Below, piece after piece: positions 1-6,785 of a stretch of DNA of 9,956 bases. The number at the start of each line of letters is the position of its first letter. Position 1 is the first letter of the stretch. The DNA lies in assembly GCA_007127175.1 (NCBI GenBank), contig SKZX01000403.1, positions 1 to 9,956 on the forward strand, in the 5' to 3' direction. Source of the DNA: Desulfobacterales bacterium (GTDB lineage: Bacteria > Desulfobacterota > Desulfobacteria > Desulfobacterales > Desulfosalsimonadaceae). The notes below the pieces were generated by a model, which saw only the letters and a program-made list of their open reading frames with translations, did no database searches and had not been told where the DNA came from. The position numbers and the translations under genes are program-made.

Positions 1-1010
1 AGGGGCCCAGGGAGTTGGCGCGCCTGGAAGCCGAGGAAAAAAAAGCAAAAGAGGATTTTGAACAGAAAAAAAGTTACCAGGATTCCCTTGAAGAACTCGC
101 TAAAAGGGGCTTTGCCAATCCCACGGAGCAGGCGCAGATAAAAAAATACATCGAAGATTCCAGGCAGGCATACCAGATGATCGCCATGCAGCTGTCCAGC
201 TACAGGGACCATCTTCTGCCGGTTCAGGTCGAAAAAGCAAAGGCTGCCATCGCTGGCGCGGAAGTGGCACTGGAACAGACCAGAAAAGGGGGCGGCTACA
301 AGATCGGCCAGGCCATGGCCGCTTTGGCGAAATCGGAACAGGAGCTGGTATCGGCGAGGCAGAACCTTGACGGCGCCATCCAGGAACTTGACGCTGCCGT
401 GATCAAGGCACCCGGTCCGGGGATGGCGGTCCTGGCCGAACAAATCAGGGGAAATACGTATCGAAAGCCAAGGATCGGCGATCAGGTATGGCAGAATCAG
501 CCGCTTGTGTACCTTCCGGACATATCGAAAATGATCGTCAACACCCGGGTACGCGAAGTCGATTTGCACAAGATTGAAATTGGCAATCCGGTTCTTGTAG
601 CCGTCGACGCCTATCCCGACCTTGTGCTCACGGGATGGGTCGCGTCCATTGGCGTACTGGCGGACCGGGGGGTTGAACCCCGGCAAAGGGGCAAACACTT
701 CAGCGTCACCATCCGCCTGGATCAATCCGGCACCATGCTGCGGCCGGGAATGACGGCGCGGGCACGTATTGTTTGTGAAGAGGTTGCAAACGCCCTGGCG
801 ATTCCGCCTTTTGCCGTGTTTTATGAAGAGGGAAAAACCGTTGCCTTTGTGGCCATGGATTCAGGGTTTGAAAAACGGGAAGTGGTCATGGGGGCTCAAA
901 ACGAGGACCTGGTCGAAATAAAGGCCGGTTTGAAAAAAGGGGAGCAGATAGCGTTGAGCAGGCCGGGGCGCACTGAGATTAAAAGCGCCCGTTCTCTTGA
1001 GCCGTTTTAA
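1..1010 (+). CDS. ABC exporter periplasmic adaptor (HlyD/MacA-type), 5' partial
   Basis: Adaptor (membrane fusion protein) that would bridge an inner-membrane ABC transporter to an outer-membrane channel in the periplasm. The frame is open back to the window edge (codons from position 3), so the N-terminal membrane anchor lies outside; the TTG at 15 is only the first start-like codon and probably not the true start. Counting from that TTG, residues 1-125 are rich in Lys, Glu, Gln and Ala with heptad-like spacing, as in the adaptor coiled-coil hairpin. A half-lipoyl segment follows (VIKAPGPG, 129-136), then a beta-barrel domain around 165-255 with the typical LRPGM turn (242-246), and a membrane-proximal domain to residue 331. 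The ATPase and permease genes follow in the same direction after a 73-nt gap, supporting one operon. No outer-membrane factor gene is in the window. The family call is firm; the exported substrate cannot be told. Confidence 0.88.
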   Translation, partial: GPRELARLEAEEKKAKEDFEQKKSYQDSLEELAKRGFANPTEQAQIKKYIEDSRQAYQMIAMQLSSYRDHLLPVQVEKAKAAIAGAEVALEQTRKGGGYKIGQAMAALAKSEQELVSARQNLDGAIQELDAAVIKAPGPGMAVLAEQIRGNTYRKPRIGDQVWQNQPLVYLPDISKMIVNTRVREVDLHKIEIGNPVLVAVDAYPDLVLTGWVASIGVLADRGVEPRQRGKHFSVTIRLDQSGTMLRPGMTARARIVCEEVANALAIPPFAVFYEEGKTVAFVAMDSGFEKREVVMGAQNEDLVEIKAGLKKGEQIALSRPGRTEIKSARSLEPF

Positions 1011-1083
1011 CGAAAAATGCCGGGGCAATGGTTCTAAAAAACACTTCAATAAAGGCTGCTAAGACCGGGGTGGAAAATATTTC

Positions 1084-1770
1084 ATGATCGATACCCGTTT
1101 TTCACCGCTCATCCTGGCAAAGGGGTTATGCAAACGTTACCCGTCCGGTGATGCCTGGGTCAGGCCATTACAAGACGCTGATATAAAAGTATATCCAGAT
1201 CAGTTTGTGGCCATTATGGGGCCGTCGGGATCCGGAAAGTCGACCCTGCTGCATATCCTGGGTTTCCTGGATCGTCCGGATAAAGGCGCATATTGTTTCA
1301 ACGGCCAGGATATTTCCCTGCTGGAAGACGATGCGCTTTCTCTTTTGCGGGCGTCCCGGGTAGGTTTTGTTTTTCAGACATTTAACCTCATTTCCCAGTG
1401 CACGCTTTTGGAAAACATCATGATGCCGTTTTTGTACCACCCTGAACCGCCTGAAAATGCCCGGGAGGTTGCGCTTATAGCACTTCAGAAGGTTGGGTTG
1501 GCGGAACGCCGCATGCACAGACCTGACCAGTTGTCCGGAGGCGAAATGCAGAGAGCGGCCATTGCCCGTGCCCTGGTTGTCAACCCCATTGTGATCCTGG
1601 CCGACGAGCCAACAGGCAACCTGGACGCGGAAAATACCCGGGGAATCTTGAAGATTTTTAAAGAAATGAACGAAAATGGCACATCGCTCGTGGTGGTTAC
1701 CCATGATATCGAGGTCGCACGGGCGGCCCATCGCGTGCTGTTTATTAACGACGGCAGGTTAAATGAATAG
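1084..1770 (+). CDS. ABC transporter ATP-binding protein, MacB/LolD subfamily
   Basis: Cytoplasmic ATPase that powers the permease encoded next. At 228 residues it is the normal size for a stand-alone LolD/MacB-type nucleotide-binding domain. All motifs are present: Walker A GPSGSGKST (46-54), Q-loop Gln98 in VFQTFNL, signature LSGGE (150-154), Walker B VILADE (170-175) followed by PTGNLD, and the H-loop His207 in VVVTHD. The sequence after Walker A (LLHILGFLDRPDKG) and the DEPTGNLD stretch are typical of the LolD/MacB/FtsE group rather than of nutrient importers. The ATG at 1084 has only a weak GGTGG-like site upstream, but it places the usual N-terminal beta strand before Walker A. The stop codon overlaps the permease start by 8 nt, so translational coupling is likely. 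Substrate unknown; lipoprotein, peptide or drug export are all possible. Confidence 0.95.
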   Translation: MIDTRFSPLILAKGLCKRYPSGDAWVRPLQDADIKVYPDQFVAIMGPSGSGKSTLLHILGFLDRPDKGAYCFNGQDISLLEDDALSLLRASRVGFVFQTFNLISQCTLLENIMMPFLYHPEPPENAREVALIALQKVGLAERRMHRPDQLSGGEMQRAAIARALVVNPIVILADEPTGNLDAENTRGILKIFKEMNENGTSLVVVTHDIEVARAAHRVLFINDGRLNE

Positions 1771-3019
1771 GCTCAGCGTATCAGCAGGCAAAGGGCGGGA
1801 TGTGTTGCTGCAGGCGTGGCGGGCCCTGGCGATGCACAGGCTCAGGAGTCTGCTGAGTACCTTGGGCATTGTATTTGCCGTTGCCGCCGTGGTGACCATG
1901 CTGTCCATTGCCGAGGGCGCAAAAAGGGAGGCCATGGAACAGGTCGGGCGTTTGGGCCTTGACAGTATTATTGTCCGGAACGCCATGGCGGAAAATGATG
2001 TTCCGGACCTGCGCTTCGGCTTTATGCCGGAAGGGCTTGGAAACAATGACATCAGGGCCATCAAACAGATCCCCGGTGTTGAGCGCATCGCCTTTGCCAG
2101 GGAGTTCACAGCCGTTCTTCCGGAACTGGGGGAATCGGATGTTATCCACGTGCTGGAAGTCAACCATGATTATTTCGCCGCCCGGGGGCTGAGGCTCGCT
2201 GAAGGCCGCTTTATTTCGGGTATTGATGTTCGAAACAGGCATCAGGTGTGCGTGCTGGGGGCGGAACTGGCTGATCGCGTCGAATCCCCGGGTGGCGGGT
2301 TGGGTTCAATCGTCCATATAGATGGGGGCCCATACCGCGTGGTGGGTGTGCTGCTTTATCGGGGCCATGCTGATAATGAGGCAATGCCTTTAGTCCTTCG
2401 TGACTTCGACAATGCGGCGTTTATACCGCTGCATGAAACAGAGGGGGCCTTTGCTCTTTCTGATGAAGACCCGTCCCTTTCCGAAATCGTGATTAAAATG
2501 TCCGATTCCCTTTCCATAGGCCCGGCTTCCGCTGCTGTTCGCCGCGTGCTCTCATGGAACAGGGGTGGTGTGGAGAATTTTGAGTTGGTTGTCCCCAAGG
2601 AACTGCTGGCCCAGGCAAGGCACACCCAGCGCCTGTTCAATATCGTCTTAGGCAGTATTGCCGGTATATCGCTTTTGGTGGGCGGCATCGGGGTCATGAA
2701 CATCATGCTGGCCAATGTATCGGAGAGAACCCGGGAAATCGGCATACGAAGGGCGATCGGGGCAAAAAGGCAGCATATTGCCGTCCAGTTTTTAGGGGAA
2801 GCGATCCTTTTGACGGCAATGGGCGGGGCTGCCGGCGTCGCTCTCGGATCGGGCGCTGCCCTGGTCCTTGGTTTTTTCATAGCGTGGCCGATTTCGATCA
2901 GCGCCTGGCCGGTGCTGCTGGCCATCTTCATGTCCATCGGTGCCGGCCTCGGCGCCGGCATGTATCCGGCCCTGAAGGCCGCCAATATGAACCCGGTTGA
3001 TGCCTTGCGCCATAATTGA
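1763..3019 (+). CDS. MacB/FtsX-type ABC transporter permease
   Basis: Inner-membrane permease of the type VII (MacB/LolC-E/FtsX) ABC class, which transmits ATP-driven movement to a periplasmic domain instead of forming a classic channel. Residues 1-29 are a basic cytoplasmic lead. Helix 1 spans about 30-50 (LLSTLGIVFAVAAVVTMLSI). A long periplasmic MacB_PCD-like domain runs about 55-285, and three C-terminal helices lie near 292-316, 341-373 and 381-404. Between helices 2 and 3 sits the family hallmark SERTREIGIRRAIGA (320-334), and the C-terminus has the usual YPALKAANMNPVDALRH ending. The length of 418 is close to the roughly 400 expected when the ATPase is a separate protein; full MacB fuses both. 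The ATG at 1763 lies within the end of the ATPase gene with AGG 4-5 nt upstream. Works with the two preceding products; cargo unknown. Confidence 0.94.
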   Translation: MNRLSVSAGKGRDVLLQAWRALAMHRLRSLLSTLGIVFAVAAVVTMLSIAEGAKREAMEQVGRLGLDSIIVRNAMAENDVPDLRFGFMPEGLGNNDIRAIKQIPGVERIAFAREFTAVLPELGESDVIHVLEVNHDYFAARGLRLAEGRFISGIDVRNRHQVCVLGAELADRVESPGGGLGSIVHIDGGPYRVVGVLLYRGHADNEAMPLVLRDFDNAAFIPLHETEGAFALSDEDPSLSEIVIKMSDSLSIGPASAAVRRVLSWNRGGVENFELVVPKELLAQARHTQRLFNIVLGSIAGISLLVGGIGVMNIMLANVSERTREIGIRRAIGAKRQHIAVQFLGEAILLTAMGGAAGVALGSGAALVLGFFIAWPISISAWPVLLAIFMSIGAGLGAGMYPALKAANMNPVDALRHN

Positions 3020-3117
3020 AATTGATCATTTTAATAAGCAAGCATTCATGGTATACGAATTTACGGAAAGCGGCCCCGATCCAAAAGAAACCAATCAAAA
3101 ACCAGGAAAATAACCCG

Positions 3118-3768
3118 ATGGAAAAACAGTACGTGGTGGAAGATATCCGTTTGAGTGAATCATGGCGTTTGTTTAAAATTCTCGGCGAGTTCGTGGAAGG
3201 CGTCGAGAAGCTGCATGATCTCGGGCCTGCGGTCAGTATTTTCGGTTCCGCCCGCATCACGGAGGACAACCCGTATTACAAAGCGGCCGTTGACCTCGCG
3301 GGAAGGCTGGCTGACAACGGGTTCGGCGTCATTACCGGGGGCGGGGGCGGCATCATGGAGGCTGCCAACAGGGGGGCTGCCGGTAAAAACGGCAGGTCCG
3401 TGGGTCTGAATATCGTTTTACCCCACGAGCAGGAGCCCAACCCCTATGCCGACATCAAGATAGAATTCGACTATTTTTTTGTCCGCAAGGTGATGTTTGT
3501 CAAGTATGCCTCTGCATACGTGATCATGCCGGGCGGATTCGGCACCCTGGATGAACTGTTCGAAGCGGTCACCCTTATTCAGACCGACCGAATCAAACCG
3601 CTTCCGGTCATTCTTTTCGGCACCGGCTACTGGTCCGGGCTGATGGAGTGGATCAGGCAGCAGCTGCTTGAAAACAAAATGATATCACCCGAAGACCTGG
3701 ACATCATACACATGACCGACGACCCGGATGAGATCGTATCCATTGTCAAGCGCGCCGTGGGCATGTGA
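3118..3768 (+). CDS. LOG family phosphoribohydrolase (TIGR00730-type Rossmann fold)
   Basis: Predicted cytosolic LOG-family enzyme. Characterised relatives cleave the N-glycosidic bond of (cytokinin) nucleoside 5'-monophosphates such as AMP, releasing the base and ribose 5-phosphate. Seen here: the nucleotide-binding glycine stretch VITGGGGGIMEAAN (71-84), the Arg-Lys pair 123-124 in FVRKVMF, and the family signature PGGFGTLDE (138-146), whose final Glu belongs to the active site. I prefer the ATG at 3118 (216 residues): AGGA lies 10 nt upstream and the protein then starts in family-like sequence. An in-frame TTG at 3016 overlapping the permease stop would add 34 Lys- and Asn-rich residues that do not look like a domain. 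The gap to the permease is 98 nt, so a separate promoter is possible. The family is clear. The bacterial role (nucleotide salvage or cytokinin-like metabolism) is not shown by the sequence, and old 'lysine decarboxylase' labels for this family are wrong. Confidence 0.92.
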   Translation: MEKQYVVEDIRLSESWRLFKILGEFVEGVEKLHDLGPAVSIFGSARITEDNPYYKAAVDLAGRLADNGFGVITGGGGGIMEAANRGAAGKNGRSVGLNIVLPHEQEPNPYADIKIEFDYFFVRKVMFVKYASAYVIMPGGFGTLDELFEAVTLIQTDRIKPLPVILFGTGYWSGLMEWIRQQLLENKMISPEDLDIIHMTDDPDEIVSIVKRAVGM

Positions 3769-3858
3769 GCGGCAAACCCGTCGCAAGCCGGTTGACCGCC
3801 TGACGCGGCCGGGCAAACCACACGGCCATGTTCTGTTTTCGGTCCGGAGTAAGCCTGC

Positions 3859-5037
3859 ATGATCAGCACTCATTTCAAACACATCCGGAACGCCGCGGAT
3901 ATGGCGCCGCTGAAAGACAACAGCGTCGACCTGGTGGTCACCTCGCCGCCCTATCCCATGATCGAAATGTGGGATGACTGCTTTATCCGGCAGGACAGCG
4001 GCGTTTTTGGGGCACTGACCCGCGGCGGCGGTTGGACAGCCTTTGAACGCATGCACGCCCTGCTCGACAGTGTCTGGGACGAGGTCTGCCGGGTGATGAA
4101 GCCCGGCCGGTTCGCCTGCATCAATATCGGGGACGCGGTTCGCAAGACAGGCGACGATTTCGGGCTTTTTCCCAATCATTCCCGCATCATCAGCGCTATG
4201 GTCAAACGGGGGCTCACGCCGCTTCCCGCCATCCTCTGGCGCAAGCAGACCAATGCGCCCAACAAGTTCATGGGTTCGGGCATGCTTCCGGCGGGGGCAT
4301 ATGTCACCCTGGAGCATGAATACATACTGATTTTCAGAAAGGGAAGCAAACGGGATTTTGAGACGGGCGGCGAGCGCCAGGCCCGGCGGGAAAGCGCCAT
4401 TTTCTGGGAAGAGCGGAACCAGTGGTATTCTGATATATGGTATGATCTGAAAGGCACGCGCCAGGCGCTCTCAACCAGCCGGGTGCGAAATCGCAGCGGG
4501 GCCTTTCCCTTTGAGTTGCCCTACCGGCTCATCAGCATGTATTCCGTTGCCGGTGACACCGTGCTCGACCCTTTTTCCGGCATCGGGACGACGGCCCTTG
4601 CCGCCATGACCGCCGGCCGCAGCAGCATCAGCTTTGAGATTGAAGCGGATTTCGCAGGCCTCATCCCGGATGAGGCGGGCGCCATGGACGGGGTCATCGG
4701 TTTTTCAAACCGGGTGATCCAATCGCGTATTGACCGGCACGCATCCTTTGCAGAGGAACGGATTCAGTCCGGCAAGCCAATGAAATACATCAATCGGCAT
4801 TACGGGTTTCCGGTTGTGACGCGGCAGGAAACCGACCTTTTTATCCGGCCCCTCGCGGATGCCCGTCCGGTTGCCGGAAACGGCCTCGAAATAACCTATG
4901 CCGGCCAGGCGCTGAAAGAGATCGAAGGGGCGTGCCTTGCGCATGGACAAAAGGACAGTATGCCGGATAAAGGGGGTCCGGCCGGGTTGAGAAGTTATGC
5001 CCAGGGCGGTTGGCGCAATCTCAAACTGTTTGAATAG
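3859..5037 (+). CDS. Site-specific DNA methyltransferase (N4-cytosine/N6-adenine, permuted type)
   Basis: S-adenosylmethionine-dependent methyltransferase of the PF01555 (N6_N4_Mtase) kind, acting on an exocyclic amino group of adenine or cytosine. The catalytic motif IV is near the N-terminus (TSPPY, 28-32) and the SAM-binding motif I near the middle (DPFSGIGTT, 237-245, in GDTVLDPFSG), with FE at 259-260. This order is that of the beta class. The SPPY form is common among N4-cytosine enzymes but also occurs in N6-adenine enzymes, so the target base is undecided. A motif V-like KPGRFACINIGD lies at 81-92. Residues from about 285 to 392 form a tail I do not recognise, possibly involved in DNA recognition. 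GGAG lies 9 nt before the ATG. No endonuclease, specificity subunit or Vsr-type gene is in the window, so it looks solitary here. The SpmAB-like gene starts 14 nt after its stop. Confidence 0.9.
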   Translation: MISTHFKHIRNAADMAPLKDNSVDLVVTSPPYPMIEMWDDCFIRQDSGVFGALTRGGGWTAFERMHALLDSVWDEVCRVMKPGRFACINIGDAVRKTGDDFGLFPNHSRIISAMVKRGLTPLPAILWRKQTNAPNKFMGSGMLPAGAYVTLEHEYILIFRKGSKRDFETGGERQARRESAIFWEERNQWYSDIWYDLKGTRQALSTSRVRNRSGAFPFELPYRLISMYSVAGDTVLDPFSGIGTTALAAMTAGRSSISFEIEADFAGLIPDEAGAMDGVIGFSNRVIQSRIDRHASFAEERIQSGKPMKYINRHYGFPVVTRQETDLFIRPLADARPVAGNGLEITYAGQALKEIEGACLAHGQKDSMPDKGGPAGLRSYAQGGWRNLKLFE

Positions 5038-5051
5038 GCACTGAATATACC

Positions 5052-6356
5052 ATGAACGTCATTTTTTTTGCAATCGTTGCAATCGCGTTTGTCTTTGCCG
5101 CTTTTCACCAGTTGACAGGCGATGTTGCGCCTGACGGGACGACCCCCGTTGAAGGGTTGTCCCGGGCCGTGATTGATTCCGCTGGCGGGGCCGTCGAGCT
5201 GGCCATCGGCCTGATCGGGGTGATGACCCTGTTTCTCGGGTTGATGAAAATCGCTGAAGCCGGGGGCTTGCTGACGGTTTTATCGCGGTTGATCCGTCCC
5301 CTGATGGTCAGGCTTTTTCCGGATGTCCCGCCGGAGCATCCGGCAATGGGGGCCATGATCCTGAACATGTCCGCTAACGCCCTTGGCCTGGGAAACGCGG
5401 CCACGCCTTTCGGCATACGGGCCATGCAGGAGCTTGACCGACTCAACTCGGAAAGGGGGACCGCCACCAATGCCATGGCGCTGTTTCTTGCCATCAACAC
5501 GTCGAGTCTCACCCTTCTGCCAACAGGGGTGATCGCGCTGCGGGCCGCGGCTGGTTCAGCAGACCCTGCAGGCATCCTTCCAACGACGCTTTTTGCCACC
5601 ATGGGCTCCACCATTGTCGGCATCACGGCGGCCAAGCTCTATCAGCGGTTCTCCAGCCCCAATCCCCCGGCGCAATCATCGGCGGCAGTAGGGCAGGATC
5701 CGGAAGGCGCTGCCGGGGATATTGAAACCCAGCAATTATATGACGATGCCGGTTCCGCTTATCCCGGGTGGGTATCCTTGACGGCGCTGGTAATGCTGGC
5801 AGCGATGATTCCGCTCATGATCGTTTACGGCGATATCGTCGCCCCGTGGATCATCCCGTCTTTGGTCATGGGCTTTCTGGCGTTCGGCCTGGCAAAGGGC
5901 GTGCGGGTCTACGAGGTTTTTGTGGAGGGGGCGAAGGAAGGGTTCCAGGTGGCCGTGCGCATCATTCCTTACCTTGTGGCGATCCTGGTGGCCGTGGGAA
6001 TGTTCCGGGCGAGCGGCGCCCTGGGGGCCATGGTGGGTACCCTGGGCCGCTGGACGTCTTTGGTCGGCCTGCCTGCAGAAGCGCTGCCCATGGCGCTTCT
6101 GCGTCCCCTGTCCGGTTCGGGCGCCTACGGTGTGCTGGCTTCGATCATCAATGACCCCCTTATCGGCCCGGACAGCTATACCGGGTATCTCGTCAGCACG
6201 CTCCAGGGGTCGACCGAAACCACGTTTTACGTTCTCGCAGTCTATTTCGGCGCGGTTTCGGTCCGCAGGGTCAGGCATACCCTGGCCGCTGCATTGACCG
6301 CCGATGTGGCAGGCGTCATGTTCGCGGTTCTGGCATGTACGATGTTTCTGCGGTAA
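5052..6356 (+). CDS. Fused SpmA-SpmB-like nucleoside recognition (Gate) membrane protein
   Basis: Polytopic inner-membrane protein of 434 residues that joins relatives of spore maturation proteins SpmA and SpmB, each carrying a nucleoside-recognition/Gate domain. The first half (about 1-200) has the SpmA-like stretches NMSANALGLGNAATPFG (105-121) and NTSSLTLLPTGVIALRAA (149-166). A polar linker, about 200-238, is rich in Pro, Ala, Gln and Asp. The second half (about 239-434) has the SpmB-like LLRPLSGSGAYGV (349-361) and TLQGSTETTFYVLAVYFGA (383-401). Several hydrophobic segments occur in each half. In Bacillus the two proteins act in spore core dehydration, but fused homologues occur in non-sporulating Gram-negatives, where the role, presumably transport, is not established. 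The ATG at 5052 follows the methyltransferase stop by 14 nt and has no strong ribosome-binding site, which fits coupled translation. An inverted-repeat element begins shortly after the stop. Confidence 0.88.
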   Translation: MNVIFFAIVAIAFVFAAFHQLTGDVAPDGTTPVEGLSRAVIDSAGGAVELAIGLIGVMTLFLGLMKIAEAGGLLTVLSRLIRPLMVRLFPDVPPEHPAMGAMILNMSANALGLGNAATPFGIRAMQELDRLNSERGTATNAMALFLAINTSSLTLLPTGVIALRAAAGSADPAGILPTTLFATMGSTIVGITAAKLYQRFSSPNPPAQSSAAVGQDPEGAAGDIETQQLYDDAGSAYPGWVSLTALVMLAAMIPLMIVYGDIVAPWIIPSLVMGFLAFGLAKGVRVYEVFVEGAKEGFQVAVRIIPYLVAILVAVGMFRASGALGAMVGTLGRWTSLVGLPAEALPMALLRPLSGSGAYGVLASIINDPLIGPDSYTGYLVSTLQGSTETTFYVLAVYFGAVSVRRVRHTLAAALTADVAGVMFAVLACTMFLR

Positions 6357-6378
6357 AGGCTTCCGCCTGGTTTTTCCC

Positions 6379-6624
6379 TTTTCCGGGGTCGGGGTCGGTA
6401 TCGGGGTCGAATTTACAAGGCACCCAAGGAAACGGAATTCAATTCTGCCTCCCGGGCCGAAGCCTGCACACCCCCCAGGGGACAGACTTCCAGTCTGTCT
6501 CCCGGGCCAAAGTCAAAACCCCGGAAGAATGCATTGTTTTGAGGTTGAAAGGTAAGGCGTGAAGGGGAAGGATCAGCGCTCAAAGGCCGACCCCGATGCA
6601 GACCCCGACGCCGACGCCGGAAAA
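6379..6624. repeat. Inverted-repeat-bounded element (hexamer arms)
   Basis: The left arm reads TTTTCCGG at 6379-6386 running into GGGGTC, GGGGTC, GGTATC, GGGGTC (6385-6408). The right arm is its inverted counterpart: GACCCC, GATGCA, GACCCC, GACGCC, GACGCC (6589-6618) running into CCGGAAAA (6617-6624). Comparing 6385-6409 with the reverse complement of 6588-6612 gives 22 of 25 matches. The outer TTTTCCGG ends also match exactly if one extra hexamer is allowed in the right arm. The 246-bp unit encloses the two tandem hairpin units. No transposase gene and no obvious target duplication are seen. It could be a REP/MITE-like element or a large transcript hairpin after the SpmAB-like gene. Confidence 0.65.
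6432..6514. repeat. Two tandem 50-bp-spaced hairpin units
   Basis: The segment 6432-6464 aligns without gaps to 6482-6514 at an offset of exactly 50 bp, with 26 of 33 bases identical. Both copies contain CTCCCGGGCC followed by a related GAAGCC or AAAGTC end. The second copy holds a perfect 8-bp stem, GACAGACT (6481-6488) and AGTCTGTC (6492-6499) with loop TCC, extendable by a G-T and two G-C pairs. The first copy keeps a weaker stem in the same place, CGGAAT and ATTCTG around loop TCA. One pair is A-T in the first copy and C-G in the second. This resembles dispersed palindromic repeats. With only two copies it is not a CRISPR array. Confidence 0.6.
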
Positions 6625-6648
6625 CGGTACACGCCTAAGCAGGTTATC

Positions 6649-6680
6649 GGTTTCATGTTCGGGTTTAAACCATGAATACC
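6649..6680 (+). promoter_or_regulatory. Stem-loop upstream of corA (first)
   Basis: GGTTTCATG (6649-6657) can pair with CATGAATACC (6671-6680) as 9 base pairs with a one-base bulge, around a 13-nt loop that contains most of the palindrome GGTTTAAACC (6662-6671). There is no T-run right after it, so it is a poor match to an intrinsic terminator. It lies about 105 nt before the corA start and could be part of the leader or just the end of the upstream repeat region. Confidence 0.35.
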
Positions 6681-6694
6681 CGTCTAATTTGCAT

Positions 6695-6750
6695 CCGCCA
6701 TGTTATTATGCCTATGTTTTCAAATGACATGGGCATCATCATTGTGGCGG
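6695..6750 (+). promoter_or_regulatory. Two-tier stem-loop just upstream of corA
   Basis: The outer stem is CCGCCA (6695-6700) with TGGCGG (6745-6750), a perfect 6 bp. After an internal loop of 7 and 8 nt comes an inner stem ATGCCTATGT (6708-6717) with ACATGGGCAT (6727-6736), 10 bp including one U-G pair, closed by a 9-nt loop. The structure ends 35 nt before the corA ATG, where a leader RNA could affect translation. Magnesium-transport genes often carry leader control, but this does not look like the known, larger M-box. Regulatory role is inference. Confidence 0.4.
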
Positions 6751-6785
6751 TGTATGGCTTTTAACCTTCATGGACAATACAGCAG

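Larger units (their letters stand above)
6357..6785. other. 429-nt non-coding region upstream of corA
   Basis: No convincing gene is seen here. The short open frames lack family resemblance and run through repeats. The region contains, in order, a GGGGTC-type hexamer array, two tandem hairpin units, the inverted partner of the hexamer array, and two stem-loops immediately upstream of corA. The individual elements are listed separately. Confidence 0.7.

Noticed and set aside
2356..2985. 209-codon open frame on the - strand
   Set aside because: Lies entirely inside the permease gene, which has clear family motifs. The antisense product shows no domain and is a shadow frame of GC-rich coding DNA.
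3685..4317. 210-codon open frame on the - strand across the LOG end and methyltransferase start
   Set aside because: Overlaps two well-supported genes, has no recognisable motif, and is rich in His, Arg and Pro as shadow frames usually are.
3016..6356. Restriction-modification or other defence island
   Set aside because: Only a methyltransferase is present; its neighbours are a LOG enzyme and a membrane protein with no nuclease, helicase or toxin features.
5052..6356. Evidence that the organism forms spores
   Set aside because: Fused SpmA/SpmB-like proteins occur in non-sporulating Gram-negatives and no other sporulation gene is here.
6432..6514. CRISPR array
   Set aside because: Only two diverged copies, no regular spacers and no cas genes.
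6304..6562. Two overlapping short + strand frames (83 and 75 codons)
   Set aside because: They start inside the SpmAB-like gene and run through the repeats in different frames, with no family likeness or credible ribosome-binding site.
6689..6709. Promoter TTGCAT with TATTAT before corA
   Set aside because: The boxes are only 9 nt apart, too close for a sigma-70 promoter.
6625..6785. M-box magnesium riboswitch before corA
   Set aside because: The stems seen are shorter and differently arranged than the M-box, and I could not find its conserved core.
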